A stretch of 41,573 bases of DNA from 66-474 sp035249175 (GCA_035249175.1 DATFGT010000097.1:1-41573), one strand, 5' to 3'. Positions 33,100 to 40,730 are shown, numbered from the stretch's first letter. The notes: a model not told the origin generated them from the sequence alone. Numbers and translations are program-made.

Positions 33100-33197
33100 T
33101 GTAAATCAGGCCATGGAAGGCCGTTCTGGTCTTTCATGACGCTGCACCATTCCGGGGATGGATCCCTCGGAAGGAACGGCGATCCGGGACGATTGCA
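33100..33197 (+). repeat. Two-hairpin repeat family, copy overlapping the ctaA 3' end
   Basis: GTAAATCA, stem GGCC-ATGGAA-GGCC, GTTCTGG, variable middle, closing GCGATC-CGGGAC-GATTGC (one G-T type change). The ctaA stop (33106-33108) and its last ~30 codons lie inside this copy. Confidence 0.82.
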
Positions 33198-34356
33198 CCA
33201 ACAACCCCACCAGCGCGAACAGCAGCAGCGCCGCGCCGCCCGTGTGCGCGACCGCAACTGCAATCGGCAGACCCAAGATGGCGTTGCTGACGCCGAGCAG
33301 GACCTGCGCGACCAGCAGCAGTGCAAGCGCAGCCCCGTGCCAACGCAGACCCTCGCGGCCCGCCTTGTGGGCCAACCATCCGAGGTACACGAACACCACG
33401 ATGGCGCCGAAACGATGCACCATCTGGATCGCAGTGCGCGAGGCGGCATCCAGGATGCCGCCTTGGAAATCCACGCCGATGCCGCGCCACAGAATGAAGC
33501 CCTGATGGAAATCCATCGCCGGCCACCATTGCCCGAGGCAGGTCGGAAAAGCCGAACCGCCGATCCCGCACGCCAGCGCCGCGTAGTTGGATGAAGTCCA
33601 GCCGCCCAGGAAAATCTGGCACGCCAGCAGCACCACGCCGATGGCCGCCGCGCGAAAAACGGGGTCACGTTCACTTTTCAGTGAAACCCCGTCAGCACTC
33701 ACGGTTGGTGATGAAAAGTGAACCTGACCCCGTTCGGAAAGCCGCCACGCCACCCACGCCAGCAGCGCAAAGGTCGCCATCCCTCCCAGCAGATGCCCCG
33801 ATACCACAATCGGCTTCAGCAGCCACGTGACGGTCCACATCCCCAGCAGTGCCTGGAAACACACCATCGCCAGCGCCAGCACCGCGATCCGCCGCCAGCC
33901 GCCACGTCGCCAGAAGATCGCGACGCCCAGCAGCAGCGCTTCGCCGAGTGCCGCCACCACGCTGGATGAAACGTAATCCCTGGCCATGTACAACGGTATG
34001 CCGATGCCGATCAACACCACCGCGGCGATCACCAGCCCGAATCGCCGCTTCGCAGCAAACGTCGCCACCAGCGCCTCGATCAGCACCAGCACGCCCAGGG
34101 TGCCGGCAAGAAAACGGTGGCTCTGCTCGCGCCAAGCCTTGTGGGTTTCCACCGGCCGGTTCGGGAATGCCTTGTCGGCCTTGGCCACCGCAGCGGGCCT
34201 GACAGGCCAGGTGATGCGCCCATAGCAGGTCGGCCAATCCGGGCATGACAACCCGGCGTTGGACAGGCGCACGAACGCACCGAACACGATCACGCAGAAC
34301 GCGAACGCGCACGCGACCCAAGCCAGCGTGCGCAGCGGAAGCGGCAACATCTGCAT
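33106..34356 (-). CDS. ctaA: Heme A synthase CtaA (COX15) with repeat-derived segments
   Basis: 416-residue membrane enzyme oxidising heme O to heme A. Two pseudo-repeats of four helices; heme-ligand His residues in REQSHRFLAGTLG, VVSGHLLGGM, MDFHQGFIL, MVHRFGAIVV and VAHTGGA regions. LSCPDWPTCYG and CGIGGSAFPTCLGQWWP hold the loop Cys pairs. Between helices, residues ~209-232 (GQVHFSSPTVSADGV...SERDPVF) are encoded by a palindromic repeat absent from normal homologues. The C-terminal ~30 residues are encoded by a second repeat family. The ATG at 34356 overlaps the upstream stop as TGATG; a TTG one codon earlier is less likely. Confidence 0.92.
   Translation of the reverse strand: MQMLPLPLRTLAWVACAFAFCVIVFGAFVRLSNAGLSCPDWPTCYGRITWPVRPAAVAKADKAFPNRPVETHKAWREQSHRFLAGTLGVLVLIEALVATFAAKRRFGLVIAAVVLIGIGIPLYMARDYVSSSVVAALGEALLLGVAIFWRRGGWRRIAVLALAMVCFQALLGMWTVTWLLKPIVVSGHLLGGMATFALLAWVAWRLSERGQVHFSSPTVSADGVSLKSERDPVFRAAAIGVVLLACQIFLGGWTSSNYAALACGIGGSAFPTCLGQWWPAMDFHQGFILWRGIGVDFQGGILDAASRTAIQMVHRFGAIVVFVYLGWLAHKAGREGLRWHGAALALLLVAQVLLGVSNAILGLPIAVAVAHTGGAALLLFALVGLLVQSSRIAVPSEGSIPGMVQRHERPERPSMA
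33661..33731. repeat. Palindromic repeat inserted in frame in ctaA
   Basis: Left arm GGGGTCACGTTCACTTTTC (33661-33679) and right arm GAAAAGTGAACCTGACCCC (33713-33731) are inverted copies over 19 bp with one mismatch, around 33 bp. The arm GGGGTCAGGTTCACTTTTC is of a type I associate with interspersed palindromes in many proteobacteria. The ctaA frame reads through without a stop. Confidence 0.85.
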
Positions 34357-34904
34357 CAATGCACCACCTTCTTCAAATCCTGGCGCAAGCCTTCCGCATC
34401 GAAGTTGGCGGCATAACGCGTGAGCGCCCTGCCGGTCGGGGTGACCAGCACCGCGCTGACCGAGTCGCGCGCGTGGGCGCGCAAATCCTCCAGATCATGC
34501 GAGGACGTGGTGGCGAGCGTCCACACGCCTTCGAAACCCCTGGCCGCATCGCTCGCGGGCGCCGCGCCGAGATACAGCAGGTGCAACTTGCCGCCGTGCT
34601 GACCCAGCGTGATCTGCGCACGATGCACCAGGTCAAGCTGACGCAGGCAATGCTCGGCGCAATCCGGGCCCGGCAAGGCAACCAGTGTCCACACCGCGTC
34701 ACGGTTGCTGAATGCATACGGCTTGCCACCCGCCGTTTGCACGGACACGCCGGCGAGGTCGCGTTCGGGTTGGATACGTTCGCCGTAGCTGCGTCCGTGC
34801 GGCACCCAGCCGGTCAGCGTCAGCCCCAGCATCACGGCCACCGGCAGCACGAACACGGCCACGATCAGCCCGGCTTGCAGGCGGCGTCGGTTGCGCAAAT
34901 TCAT
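34356..34904 (-). CDS. SCO-like thioredoxin-fold membrane protein of the cox cluster
   Basis: 182 residues: one N-terminal TM helix at about 10-32, then a periplasmic domain. LVALPGPDCAEHCLRQLDLV at about 75-94 has a Cys-x3-Cys motif in the position used by SCO proteins, followed by LHLLYLGAAP and a C-terminal VLVTPTGRALTRYAAN strand. A conserved but uncharacterised gene between SURF1 and ctaA in related cox clusters. Function is inferred from position and fold only: redox or copper handling during oxidase assembly. Its stop overlaps the ctaA start (TGATG). Confidence 0.75.
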   Translation of the reverse strand: MNLRNRRRLQAGLIVAVFVLPVAVMLGLTLTGWVPHGRSYGERIQPERDLAGVSVQTAGGKPYAFSNRDAVWTLVALPGPDCAEHCLRQLDLVHRAQITLGQHGGKLHLLYLGAAPASDAARGFEGVWTLATTSSHDLEDLRAHARDSVSAVLVTPTGRALTRYAANFDAEGLRQDLKKVVH

Positions 34905-34947
34905 GATGGAACCTCAAAGCGTCAATGTATGTGGAAGTCTGGGGCCT

Positions 34948-34966
34948 GCCCCTTGGCTCAAGGGGC
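34948..34966 (-). terminator. Hairpin between SURF1 and the SCO-like gene
   Basis: GCCCCTTG, loop GCT, CAAGGGGC: a perfect 8-bp stem in the 100-bp gap. No T-run, so it may be an internal processing or attenuation structure rather than a full terminator. Confidence 0.45.
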
Positions 34967-35006
34967 GGGAAGCCCTCGCGCGGCAATAATTTCGGCGACT
35001 GGGCGG

Positions 35007-35750
35007 CTAATTCTCGTCGCTAGCGGCATCATTGCGCTTGACACGATGCAGCACGAAAAACATCACGATCGCGGCAATCGCGAAACTGAACCACTGCAGC
35101 GCATACGCGCGATGCCGCGCGGGCAGCATCACGTTGGCGGTCCAGCTTCGGATGTACGCACTGTGCGGGTCGGGATCGGTCAACAATACATGCGGGTAAA
35201 CGCTGGCGTGCAGGTCGGCCCCGATTGCCTGCGGATCGATCCACGTCACCAGCTTGGGCCAGGTTTTCTCGCGCACCAGCGGGTTTCCACCCAACTTGAG
35301 ACCGGGCAGGGGCGCCGGCGCGTAAATGCCGGTGACCGTGACCGGTTGGTCCGGGATCGGCGGAAGGTCCGGCAGCGTGGTTGAATCGGCCCCCATCTTG
35401 GCGAGGAAGCCCAGGTTCACCAGCAGGATGCGCGTCGATGCCTCCGGCGTGAATGGCACGAACACCATCACGCCCAACCTGCCCGAACGCATCTGGTCAT
35501 CGAGCAGATACACGCGGTCGCCTTGCAGCCTACCCGTCACCCGCACATGCGGATAGGCATCCGGCGCGCGATCCTCTCGCGCGTCGGCCAGGCTCACCAA
35601 GGGCGCAGTGGCGGCTTGGTGGAAGCGCGCCAGCACGGTTTCCTTGTAGTCCGCGCGCTTGAGCTGCCACCCGCCGAGCGCACAGAAAATTGCCACGCCG
35701 AAAACAGTCAGCCCGACCGCGAACACGCCGGGGCGCTTGATGTGCATCAT
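35007..35750 (-). CDS. SURF1 family cytochrome oxidase biogenesis protein
   Basis: 247-residue inner-membrane protein with two TM helices (about 8-28 and 218-237) flanking a periplasmic domain; helps insert heme A into subunit I. GGWQLKRADYKE after TM1, VRVTGRL, LLDDQMRSGRLG and the C-terminal AYALQWFSFAIAAIVMFFVL segment are typical. The start is ATG 35750 or 35747; a GTG at 35759 is also open. Divergent from the DUF2909 gene across about 60 bp. Confidence 0.9.
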   Translation of the reverse strand: MMHIKRPGVFAVGLTVFGVAIFCALGGWQLKRADYKETVLARFHQAATAPLVSLADAREDRAPDAYPHVRVTGRLQGDRVYLLDDQMRSGRLGVMVFVPFTPEASTRILLVNLGFLAKMGADSTTLPDLPPIPDQPVTVTGIYAPAPLPGLKLGGNPLVREKTWPKLVTWIDPQAIGADLHASVYPHVLLTDPDPHSAYIRSWTANVMLPARHRAYALQWFSFAIAAIVMFFVLHRVKRNDAASDEN

Positions 35751-35782
35751 GCCGCGCACGCGGATGAAGGCGCCCGCAACGC

Positions 35783-35788
35783 TATAAT
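35783..35788 (+). promoter_or_regulatory. -10 box upstream of the DUF2909 gene
   Basis: Perfect TATAAT 25 bp before the ATG at 35814, in the divergent gap with the SURF1 gene. No good -35 is visible, so it may depend on an activator. Confidence 0.5.
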
Positions 35789-35813
35789 CGATGTTTCGTC
35801 CCGCGGCAATCCC

Positions 35814-36038
35814 ATGTCATTCGCCACCGTATACAAGTTCGTCCTGGTCATCGTGTTTCTGGTGGTGATTTTCGAGCTGGGCCAGGCGTTGTATTTCATG
35901 ATGACAGACCGCACCGGCAGCAACCGGACGGTATGGGCGCTGACGCGACGCGTCGCATTCTCGGTTTTGCTGTTCGTGCTGATCGTGATCGGCATCGTCA
36001 CCGGCGTGCTGCATCCGCACGGGGTGTACGTGCGCTGA
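35814..36038 (+). CDS. DUF2909 twin-helix membrane protein
   Basis: 74 residues with two hydrophobic helices (about 5-29 and 47-66) and the family-typical ALTRRVAFSVLLFVLIVIG and HPHGVYVR ends. Routinely found beside ctaE/SURF1 in cox clusters; function unknown, presumably oxidase assembly or stability. The only plus-strand gene within the minus-strand cox block, with its own -10 box. Confidence 0.85.
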   Translation: MSFATVYKFVLVIVFLVVIFELGQALYFMMTDRTGSNRTVWALTRRVAFSVLLFVLIVIGIVTGVLHPHGVYVR

Positions 36039-36097
36039 AAGCGGCAGCAGCGGCTTTCGCTTTCCGCTTTGTTGCCTGCCCATCGAGTCAAGGGGCG

Positions 36098-36126
36098 GCA
36101 AAGCCGTTGCATTGCAACGGCTTTGC
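36098..36126 (+). terminator. Perfect 13-bp hairpin between convergent DUF2909 gene and ctaE
   Basis: GCAAAGCCGTTGC (36098-36110), loop ATT, GCAACGGCTTTGC (36114-36126). A fully paired stem between convergent genes; no strong T-run, probably a two-way terminator or a palindromic repeat. Confidence 0.6.
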
Positions 36127-36190
36127 GGAATTGTGGGGACATGAATGCGTAGTGTCGGAGCCGTACCCGCTTCGTGGCCTGGCCGATCTC

Positions 36191-37066
36191 TTACAAGATA
36201 TACACGAAGAGAAACAGGCACAACCAGATCACGTCCACGAAGTGCCAATACCACGACACTGCCTCGAACGCGAAATGGTGATCGCGACTGAAGTGCCCGC
36301 GCACGCAGCGTAGCCACATCACGCACAGCATGATGGTGCCCAGCGTGACGTGCAGGCCGTGGAAGCCGGTGAGGATGTAGAACGTCGCACCGTAGATGCC
36401 GCTGTGCAGCGTCATGTTGAGGTGCACGTACGATTCCCAGTACTCGTGGGCCTGCAGGCCCAGGAAGGTCGCGCCCAGCAGGATGGTCAAGCCGAGGAAA
36501 CCGATCAGTCGCTTGCGGTTGCCCGCGCGCAACGCGTGATGCGCGACCGTCACGGTAATGGACGAGGACAACAGCAGCAGCGTATTGATCAGGGGAATGC
36601 CCCACGCGGAGGTGGCGATGAATGAACCACCCACCGCCTCCGGACCGTTGGTCGGCCACGCCGCCGAGAAACCCTGCCAGATGTAACCGTTGGTCAGCAC
36701 ACCCTTGTCGCCCAGGCCACCCAGCCACGGCACCACGAACGTGCGGATGTAAAACAGGCCACCGAAAAACGCGGCGAAGAAGAAGATCTCGGAGACGATG
36801 AACCACATCATCCCCATCCGGAACGAAGTGTCGGCCTGCGCGTTGAAGGTGCCCTTCAACGATTCGCGGATCACGTTGCCGAACCATCCGAACATCATGC
36901 CGATGATGGTCAGTGCCCCGATCGCGAAGACGATCTGGCCCGAGGTGACTCGTCCATTCAGCCAATTCGCCAGCCCGACCATGAACAGGAACATGCCGAT
37001 CGTGGCAATGATCGGCCAGCGGCTCTTGTGCGGGACGTAATAGACGTTGGCGTCGGGTTGGGTCAT
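36191..37066 (-). CDS. ctaE: Cytochrome c oxidase subunit III
   Basis: 291-residue membrane subunit of the aa3-type oxidase with seven helices. Starts MTQPDANVYYVPHKSRWPI. Conserved segments: RMGMMWFIVSEIFFFAAFFG with the lipid/oxygen-path Glu, INTLLLLSSSITVTVAHHAL, GLQAHEYWESYVH, GFHGLHVTLGTIML and the C-terminal HFVDVIWLCLFLFVYIL. I set the start at 37066; the in-frame extension to 37201 overlaps the small upstream gene and lacks character. Confidence 0.95.
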   Translation of the reverse strand: MTQPDANVYYVPHKSRWPIIATIGMFLFMVGLANWLNGRVTSGQIVFAIGALTIIGMMFGWFGNVIRESLKGTFNAQADTSFRMGMMWFIVSEIFFFAAFFGGLFYIRTFVVPWLGGLGDKGVLTNGYIWQGFSAAWPTNGPEAVGGSFIATSAWGIPLINTLLLLSSSITVTVAHHALRAGNRKRLIGFLGLTILLGATFLGLQAHEYWESYVHLNMTLHSGIYGATFYILTGFHGLHVTLGTIMLCVMWLRCVRGHFSRDHHFAFEAVSWYWHFVDVIWLCLFLFVYIL

Positions 37067-37106
37067 GGAGAGTTTCCGGTCAATGGCGGGCGTAACGATA
37101 ACTGGA

Positions 37107-37277
37107 TCAATGCGGAATGTGCGAAAGATGCCCCTGCACCAGGCTGGCGATGAACAGTGCGATCGCGACCGCGCCGATGATCCACGCAGTGCGACGCGCA
37201 CCGGCCTGGCGATGCGCTTCGGCCGCCGTCGCGCGATCCTGCGCGGTATCGGTGTTCGATTTTGGCTTTTCGTCCAC
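37107..37277 (-). CDS. 56-aa single-helix cox-cluster protein
   Basis: I read this by hand: GTG start at 37277, product MDEKPKSNTDTAQ..., a hydrophilic N-terminal half then one TM helix (TAWIIGAVAIALFIASLV) and the end GHLSHIPH. It sits exactly where related clusters have a small oxidase-assembly ORF between ctaD and COX11/ctaE. The upstream ribosome site is weak and lies close to the repeat element. Probably real by position and topology; function unknown. Confidence 0.7.
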   Translation of the reverse strand: MDEKPKSNTDTAQDRATAAEAHRQAGARRTAWIIGAVAIALFIASLVQGHLSHIPH

Positions 37278-37292
37278 TCGTTAGTTGCGTCG

Positions 37293-37402
37293 AAGCTTGC
37301 TGTTGTGAAAAGTCAGGACAGGGATGTCCGTTCTGGAGTCGCTACCCAACAAGATCCATTTCGCGATAGCGCCTTGTGCTGCCGCGATCACGGACGATCG
37401 CA
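37293..37402 (+). repeat. Two-hairpin repeat family, copy between ctaD and the 56-aa gene
   Basis: AAGCTTGCTGTTGTGAAAAG, stem GGAC-AGGGAT-GTCC (paired change relative to GGCC copies), GTTCTGG, variable middle, closing GCGATC-ACGGAC-GATCGC. Ends 2 bp before the ctaD stop codon (37405). Confidence 0.87.
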
Positions 37403-37404
37403 AA

Positions 37405-39015
37405 TCAGTGACTCACATCGCCGTGCGCGAGCTTGCTGTCATCGACCACCGGCGGCACCGTGAAGCTGTGGTGCGGCGCAGGCGACGGCAGCGTCCACTC
37501 CAGGCCGTAGGCGTGTTCCCACACCCGCGAGGTGGCCTTGGCCCTGGAGAAGAACACGGTGTGGATCACGATGCCCAGAAAGATCAACTGGGTTGCGCCG
37601 AACCAGAAGCCGCCGATCGAAGACACCATGTTCCAGTCGGTAAACGCGACGTTGTAGTCGGGGATACGGCGCGGCATGCCGGCGAGGCCCAGGAAGTGCT
37701 GCGGGAAGAACAGCACGTTCACCGAAATCGCGCTGGACCAGAAGTGCACCTTGGACCAGAAGTTGGAGTACATGTGGCCCGACCACTTCGGCAGCCAGTA
37801 GTACACCGCGCCGATGATCGAGAACAGCGCGCCGCCGACCAGCACGTAATGGAAGTGCGAGACGATGAAGTAGGTCTGGTTGTACTGGAAGTCGGCCGGC
37901 ACCAGCGCCATCATCACGCCGGAGAAACCGCCGATCGAGAACAGCACGATGAAGGCGATCGCCCACAGCATCGGCACCTCGAAGCTGAGCGAGCCCTTCC
38001 ACATGGTGGTGACCCAGTTGAAGATCTTCACGCCGGTCGGTACCGCGATCAGCATGGTCGAGTACATGAAGAACACCTCGGCGCCCAGCGGCATGCCGAC
38101 GGTGAACATGTGGTGCGACCACACGATGAACGACAGGAACGCAATGCACGCGATCGCGTACACCATCGCCTTGTAGCCGAACAGCGGCTTGCGCGAGAAG
38201 GTTGGCACGATTTCCGAGATGATCCCGAACGCCGGCAGGATCATGATGTACACCTCGGGGTGCCCGAAGAACCAGAATACGTGCTGGTACATCACCGGGT
38301 CGCCACCGGCCGCGGCGTTGAAGAAGTTGGTGCCGAAGTAGCGATCGAACAGCATCATCGTGACCGCGCCGGCCAGCACCGGCATCACCGCGATCACCAG
38401 GAACGAGGTGATCAGCCACGACCAGCAGAACATCGGCATCTTGAGGAGATCCAGCCCCGGCGCGCGCAAATTCAGGATCGTCGCGATGATGTTGATCGAA
38501 CCCAGGATCGACGAGATGCCCATCAGGTGGATCGCGAAGATCATGAACGCGATCGACTCGCCGCCCTGCAATACCAGCGGCGGATACATCGTCCAGCCCG
38601 CGGCCGGTGCACCGCCCGGCATGAAGAACGTCGAGAGCAGCAGCACGAACGCGAACGGCAGGATCCAGAACGACAGGTTGTTGAGGCGCGGCAGCGCCAT
38701 GTCGGGCGCGCCGATCTGCATCGGGATCATCCAGTTCGCGAGCCCCACGAACGACGGCATGATCACGCCGAAGATCATCACCAGCCCATGCATCGAGGTG
38801 AGTTCGTTGAAAAAGTAGGGCTGCATCAACTGCATGCCCGGTTCGAACAACTCGGCGCGGATCAGCATCGCGAAGCTGCCGCCCACGAACAGCATCAGGA
38901 ACGAAAACGACAGGTACAGCGTGCCGATGTCCTTGTGGTTGGTGGACATGAACCAGCGCTCGAAGAAGCTCTGGTGGTGGTCCTCGTGATGGATGGCCTG
39001 CGCTGTGCTGGACAT
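37405..39015 (-). CDS. ctaD: Cytochrome c oxidase subunit I (A1-type heme-copper oxidase)
   Basis: 536-residue catalytic subunit holding heme a and the heme a3-CuB centre. FGHPEVYIMILPAFG carries the CuB His, the cross-linked Tyr and the Glu of the D-channel, marking family A1. MHGLVMIFG has the low-spin heme His, and VAHFHYVL-type SHFHYVLVGG near 375 gives the a3 and heme a ligands. The start is the ATG at 39015, with GAGG about 10 bases upstream; an in-frame TTG at 39030 is less likely. 43 bp downstream of ctaC, same operon. Confidence 0.97.
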   Translation of the reverse strand: MSSTAQAIHHEDHHQSFFERWFMSTNHKDIGTLYLSFSFLMLFVGGSFAMLIRAELFEPGMQLMQPYFFNELTSMHGLVMIFGVIMPSFVGLANWMIPMQIGAPDMALPRLNNLSFWILPFAFVLLLSTFFMPGGAPAAGWTMYPPLVLQGGESIAFMIFAIHLMGISSILGSINIIATILNLRAPGLDLLKMPMFCWSWLITSFLVIAVMPVLAGAVTMMLFDRYFGTNFFNAAAGGDPVMYQHVFWFFGHPEVYIMILPAFGIISEIVPTFSRKPLFGYKAMVYAIACIAFLSFIVWSHHMFTVGMPLGAEVFFMYSTMLIAVPTGVKIFNWVTTMWKGSLSFEVPMLWAIAFIVLFSIGGFSGVMMALVPADFQYNQTYFIVSHFHYVLVGGALFSIIGAVYYWLPKWSGHMYSNFWSKVHFWSSAISVNVLFFPQHFLGLAGMPRRIPDYNVAFTDWNMVSSIGGFWFGATQLIFLGIVIHTVFFSRAKATSRVWEHAYGLEWTLPSPAPHHSFTVPPVVDDSKLAHGDVSH

Positions 39016-39058
39016 GGTGCGAATCCTCAAAGAATGCTTGTGCTACGCGAAGCTGCAA

Positions 39059-39979
39059 TCAACCCTTGGCCGGCGTCGGCGGCGCCACCTCGGCCGTGCG
39101 CGCCGCCTTGTCGAGCGTCGCTGCATTTTCCTGGGCGGCCATCCACGCGTTGAACTGATCGCGCGGCAACACTTTCACCACCACCGGCATCGCGCTGTGG
39201 TCCTGGCCGCACAATACGTAGCACTGACCGCGATAGATACCGGGCTTGTCCACCTTGGCCCAGGTGTCGTTCATGATGCCGGGGATGGCATCGCGCTTGG
39301 CCGCGAAATCCGGCACCCACCAGCCGTGGATCACGTCACCACCGGTGATCAGGAAGCGCACCTTGACGCCCGCCGGAATCACCAGCGGATGGGTCACGTT
39401 GAGCAGGTAATCGCTGCTGCCGTCAGCCCCCTTGATGGAATAGGGATTGATGCCGGAGTCGAGCTGGCGCGCGTCATTGCTGTCCCACGCGAGGCGCGAA
39501 TAAACCGTCGGCACCTTGGTGATGGGCTTGCCGTCGTAGCTGATGTAGTCGTAGCGCCACAGCCACTGGTAACCCGTCACCTTGATGGTCATCTGCGATT
39601 CGGTGGCGTTGTACATCTCGCGGGTCAGGATCGTCGCGGGCGTCGCCAGGCCAATCAGAATCAGTACCGGGACGACCGTCCACGCGATCTCGAGCAGCGT
39701 GTTGTGGCTCCACGTCTCGGCGACCGCACCCTTGGAGCGGCGGAAGCGGATGATCGCGATGAACATCGCGCCAAACACGATCACGCCCAGCGCCACGCAC
39801 ACCCATAGCGCGGCCATGTGCAGATCCCAGATCTGCCGCGAAACGGAGGTGACGCCCTTGTCCAGGTTCATCTGCCACGGAACCGGATTGGCGGCGGCGG
39901 CCATCGACACCAGCAGGGCACCGAAGGCGACGCCCGCCCCCACGATCCGCCGCTTGCAATTGCTGGAACTCATCGTCAT
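39059..39979 (-). CDS. ctaC: Cytochrome c oxidase subunit II
   Basis: 306-residue subunit accepting electrons from cytochrome c through the binuclear CuA site. A signal peptide at about 10-30 is followed by two TM helices (about 55-80 and 97-120). Periplasmic cupredoxin domain with aromatic YQWLWRYDY, His in GGDVIHGWWVPDF, and CYVLCGQDHSAMPVVV giving Cys-x3-Cys, His and Met. The start at 39979 is preferred for the GAGGG upstream; long N-terminal extensions in the open frame are unsupported. First gene of the structural cox operon. Confidence 0.95.
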   Translation of the reverse strand: MTMSSSNCKRRIVGAGVAFGALLVSMAAAANPVPWQMNLDKGVTSVSRQIWDLHMAALWVCVALGVIVFGAMFIAIIRFRRSKGAVAETWSHNTLLEIAWTVVPVLILIGLATPATILTREMYNATESQMTIKVTGYQWLWRYDYISYDGKPITKVPTVYSRLAWDSNDARQLDSGINPYSIKGADGSSDYLLNVTHPLVIPAGVKVRFLITGGDVIHGWWVPDFAAKRDAIPGIMNDTWAKVDKPGIYRGQCYVLCGQDHSAMPVVVKVLPRDQFNAWMAAQENAATLDKAARTAEVAPPTPAKG

Positions 39980-40140
39980 CGCACCCTCGGAAAGATTTGA
40001 ACAACCTGACACGCCGAGCCCCGTACTTGTAAAGCCCATGTCTCCACAACACCGCCAAGCCGTTGCTCTGCCCCGGCTTGACCGCCCGCGTGACTCAAAG
40101 GGACTGATCGCAAAATGAGAAAATCCTTGCCTTCTTTCAA

Positions 40141-40645
40141 TCAATTCTCGCGCCAGCCGCTGTGACCGGAGAGAAGGCTCTTGAGCCATCGTGACAGTTG
40201 CATGCGCTCGTCGTCACCCAGGCACTGGCCTACTTCCTGTTCGCGTCCTTGCGCGGTCAACACCACGTGCCTGTGGCCGTCACCGCGATCCAGCACCCGC
40301 ACTTTCACCCACGCCGCGGGAAACGTGCTGACGGCACGGCCGCGCGACGGAAGCTGCTCGATTCGGATGTGATCCGTACCCAGCGTGATGCGCTCCCTGC
40401 GATCCCCGCTGCGCCACACCAGCCAGAACGCGATCGCGACCACTGGGGATCTCGATCAGCGCGAACATCGGCGCGAACACGTCGCCGCCCCATGCCGCCA
40501 GTGCCGCAACAAGCAACGCCGCGATGCACACTTCCCACGTCAACCGGCGGACCTGGCTGCGGTTGAGCGCCCGATTCGGCCCCAACAGCAACGTCACCTG
40601 CCCGGTCTCGACAGCCACCGGAAGACGTTTGATCATGACATTCAC
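40141..40645 (-). pseudogene. DUF2244 membrane protein, frameshifted
   Basis: Two overlapping minus-strand frames together give one DUF2244 protein. The N-part (MIKRLPVAVETGQVTLLLG...FAPMFALIEIP) runs to about 40447 and the C-part (VVAIAFWLVWRSGDRRERIT...LSRWLKSLLSG) continues to 40141. They join cleanly if one C is removed from the CCCC run at 40445-40448. The intact product would be about 165 residues with two TM helices. DUF2244 genes commonly flank ctaC. Either a true one-base frameshift or a homopolymer sequencing error. The start is uncertain (ATG 40636 or GTG 40645). Confidence 0.8.
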
Positions 40646-40730
40646 GGTACCGCAATCCGGGAATCATAAGGCCGCGCGGACAATGCGGCAAGAATAGCCC
40701 GTCGAGGCGCGTGGTTTCTGTCGCGTGTCA

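Noticed and set aside
32881..33197. The repeat cluster as a CRISPR array
   Set aside because: The units are ~100 bp, degenerate and lack uniform spacers; they belong to the dispersed two-hairpin family.
37324..39153. A plus-strand 609-codon His/Arg-rich frame
   Set aside because: Exact antisense of ctaD, whose catalytic motifs are all intact.
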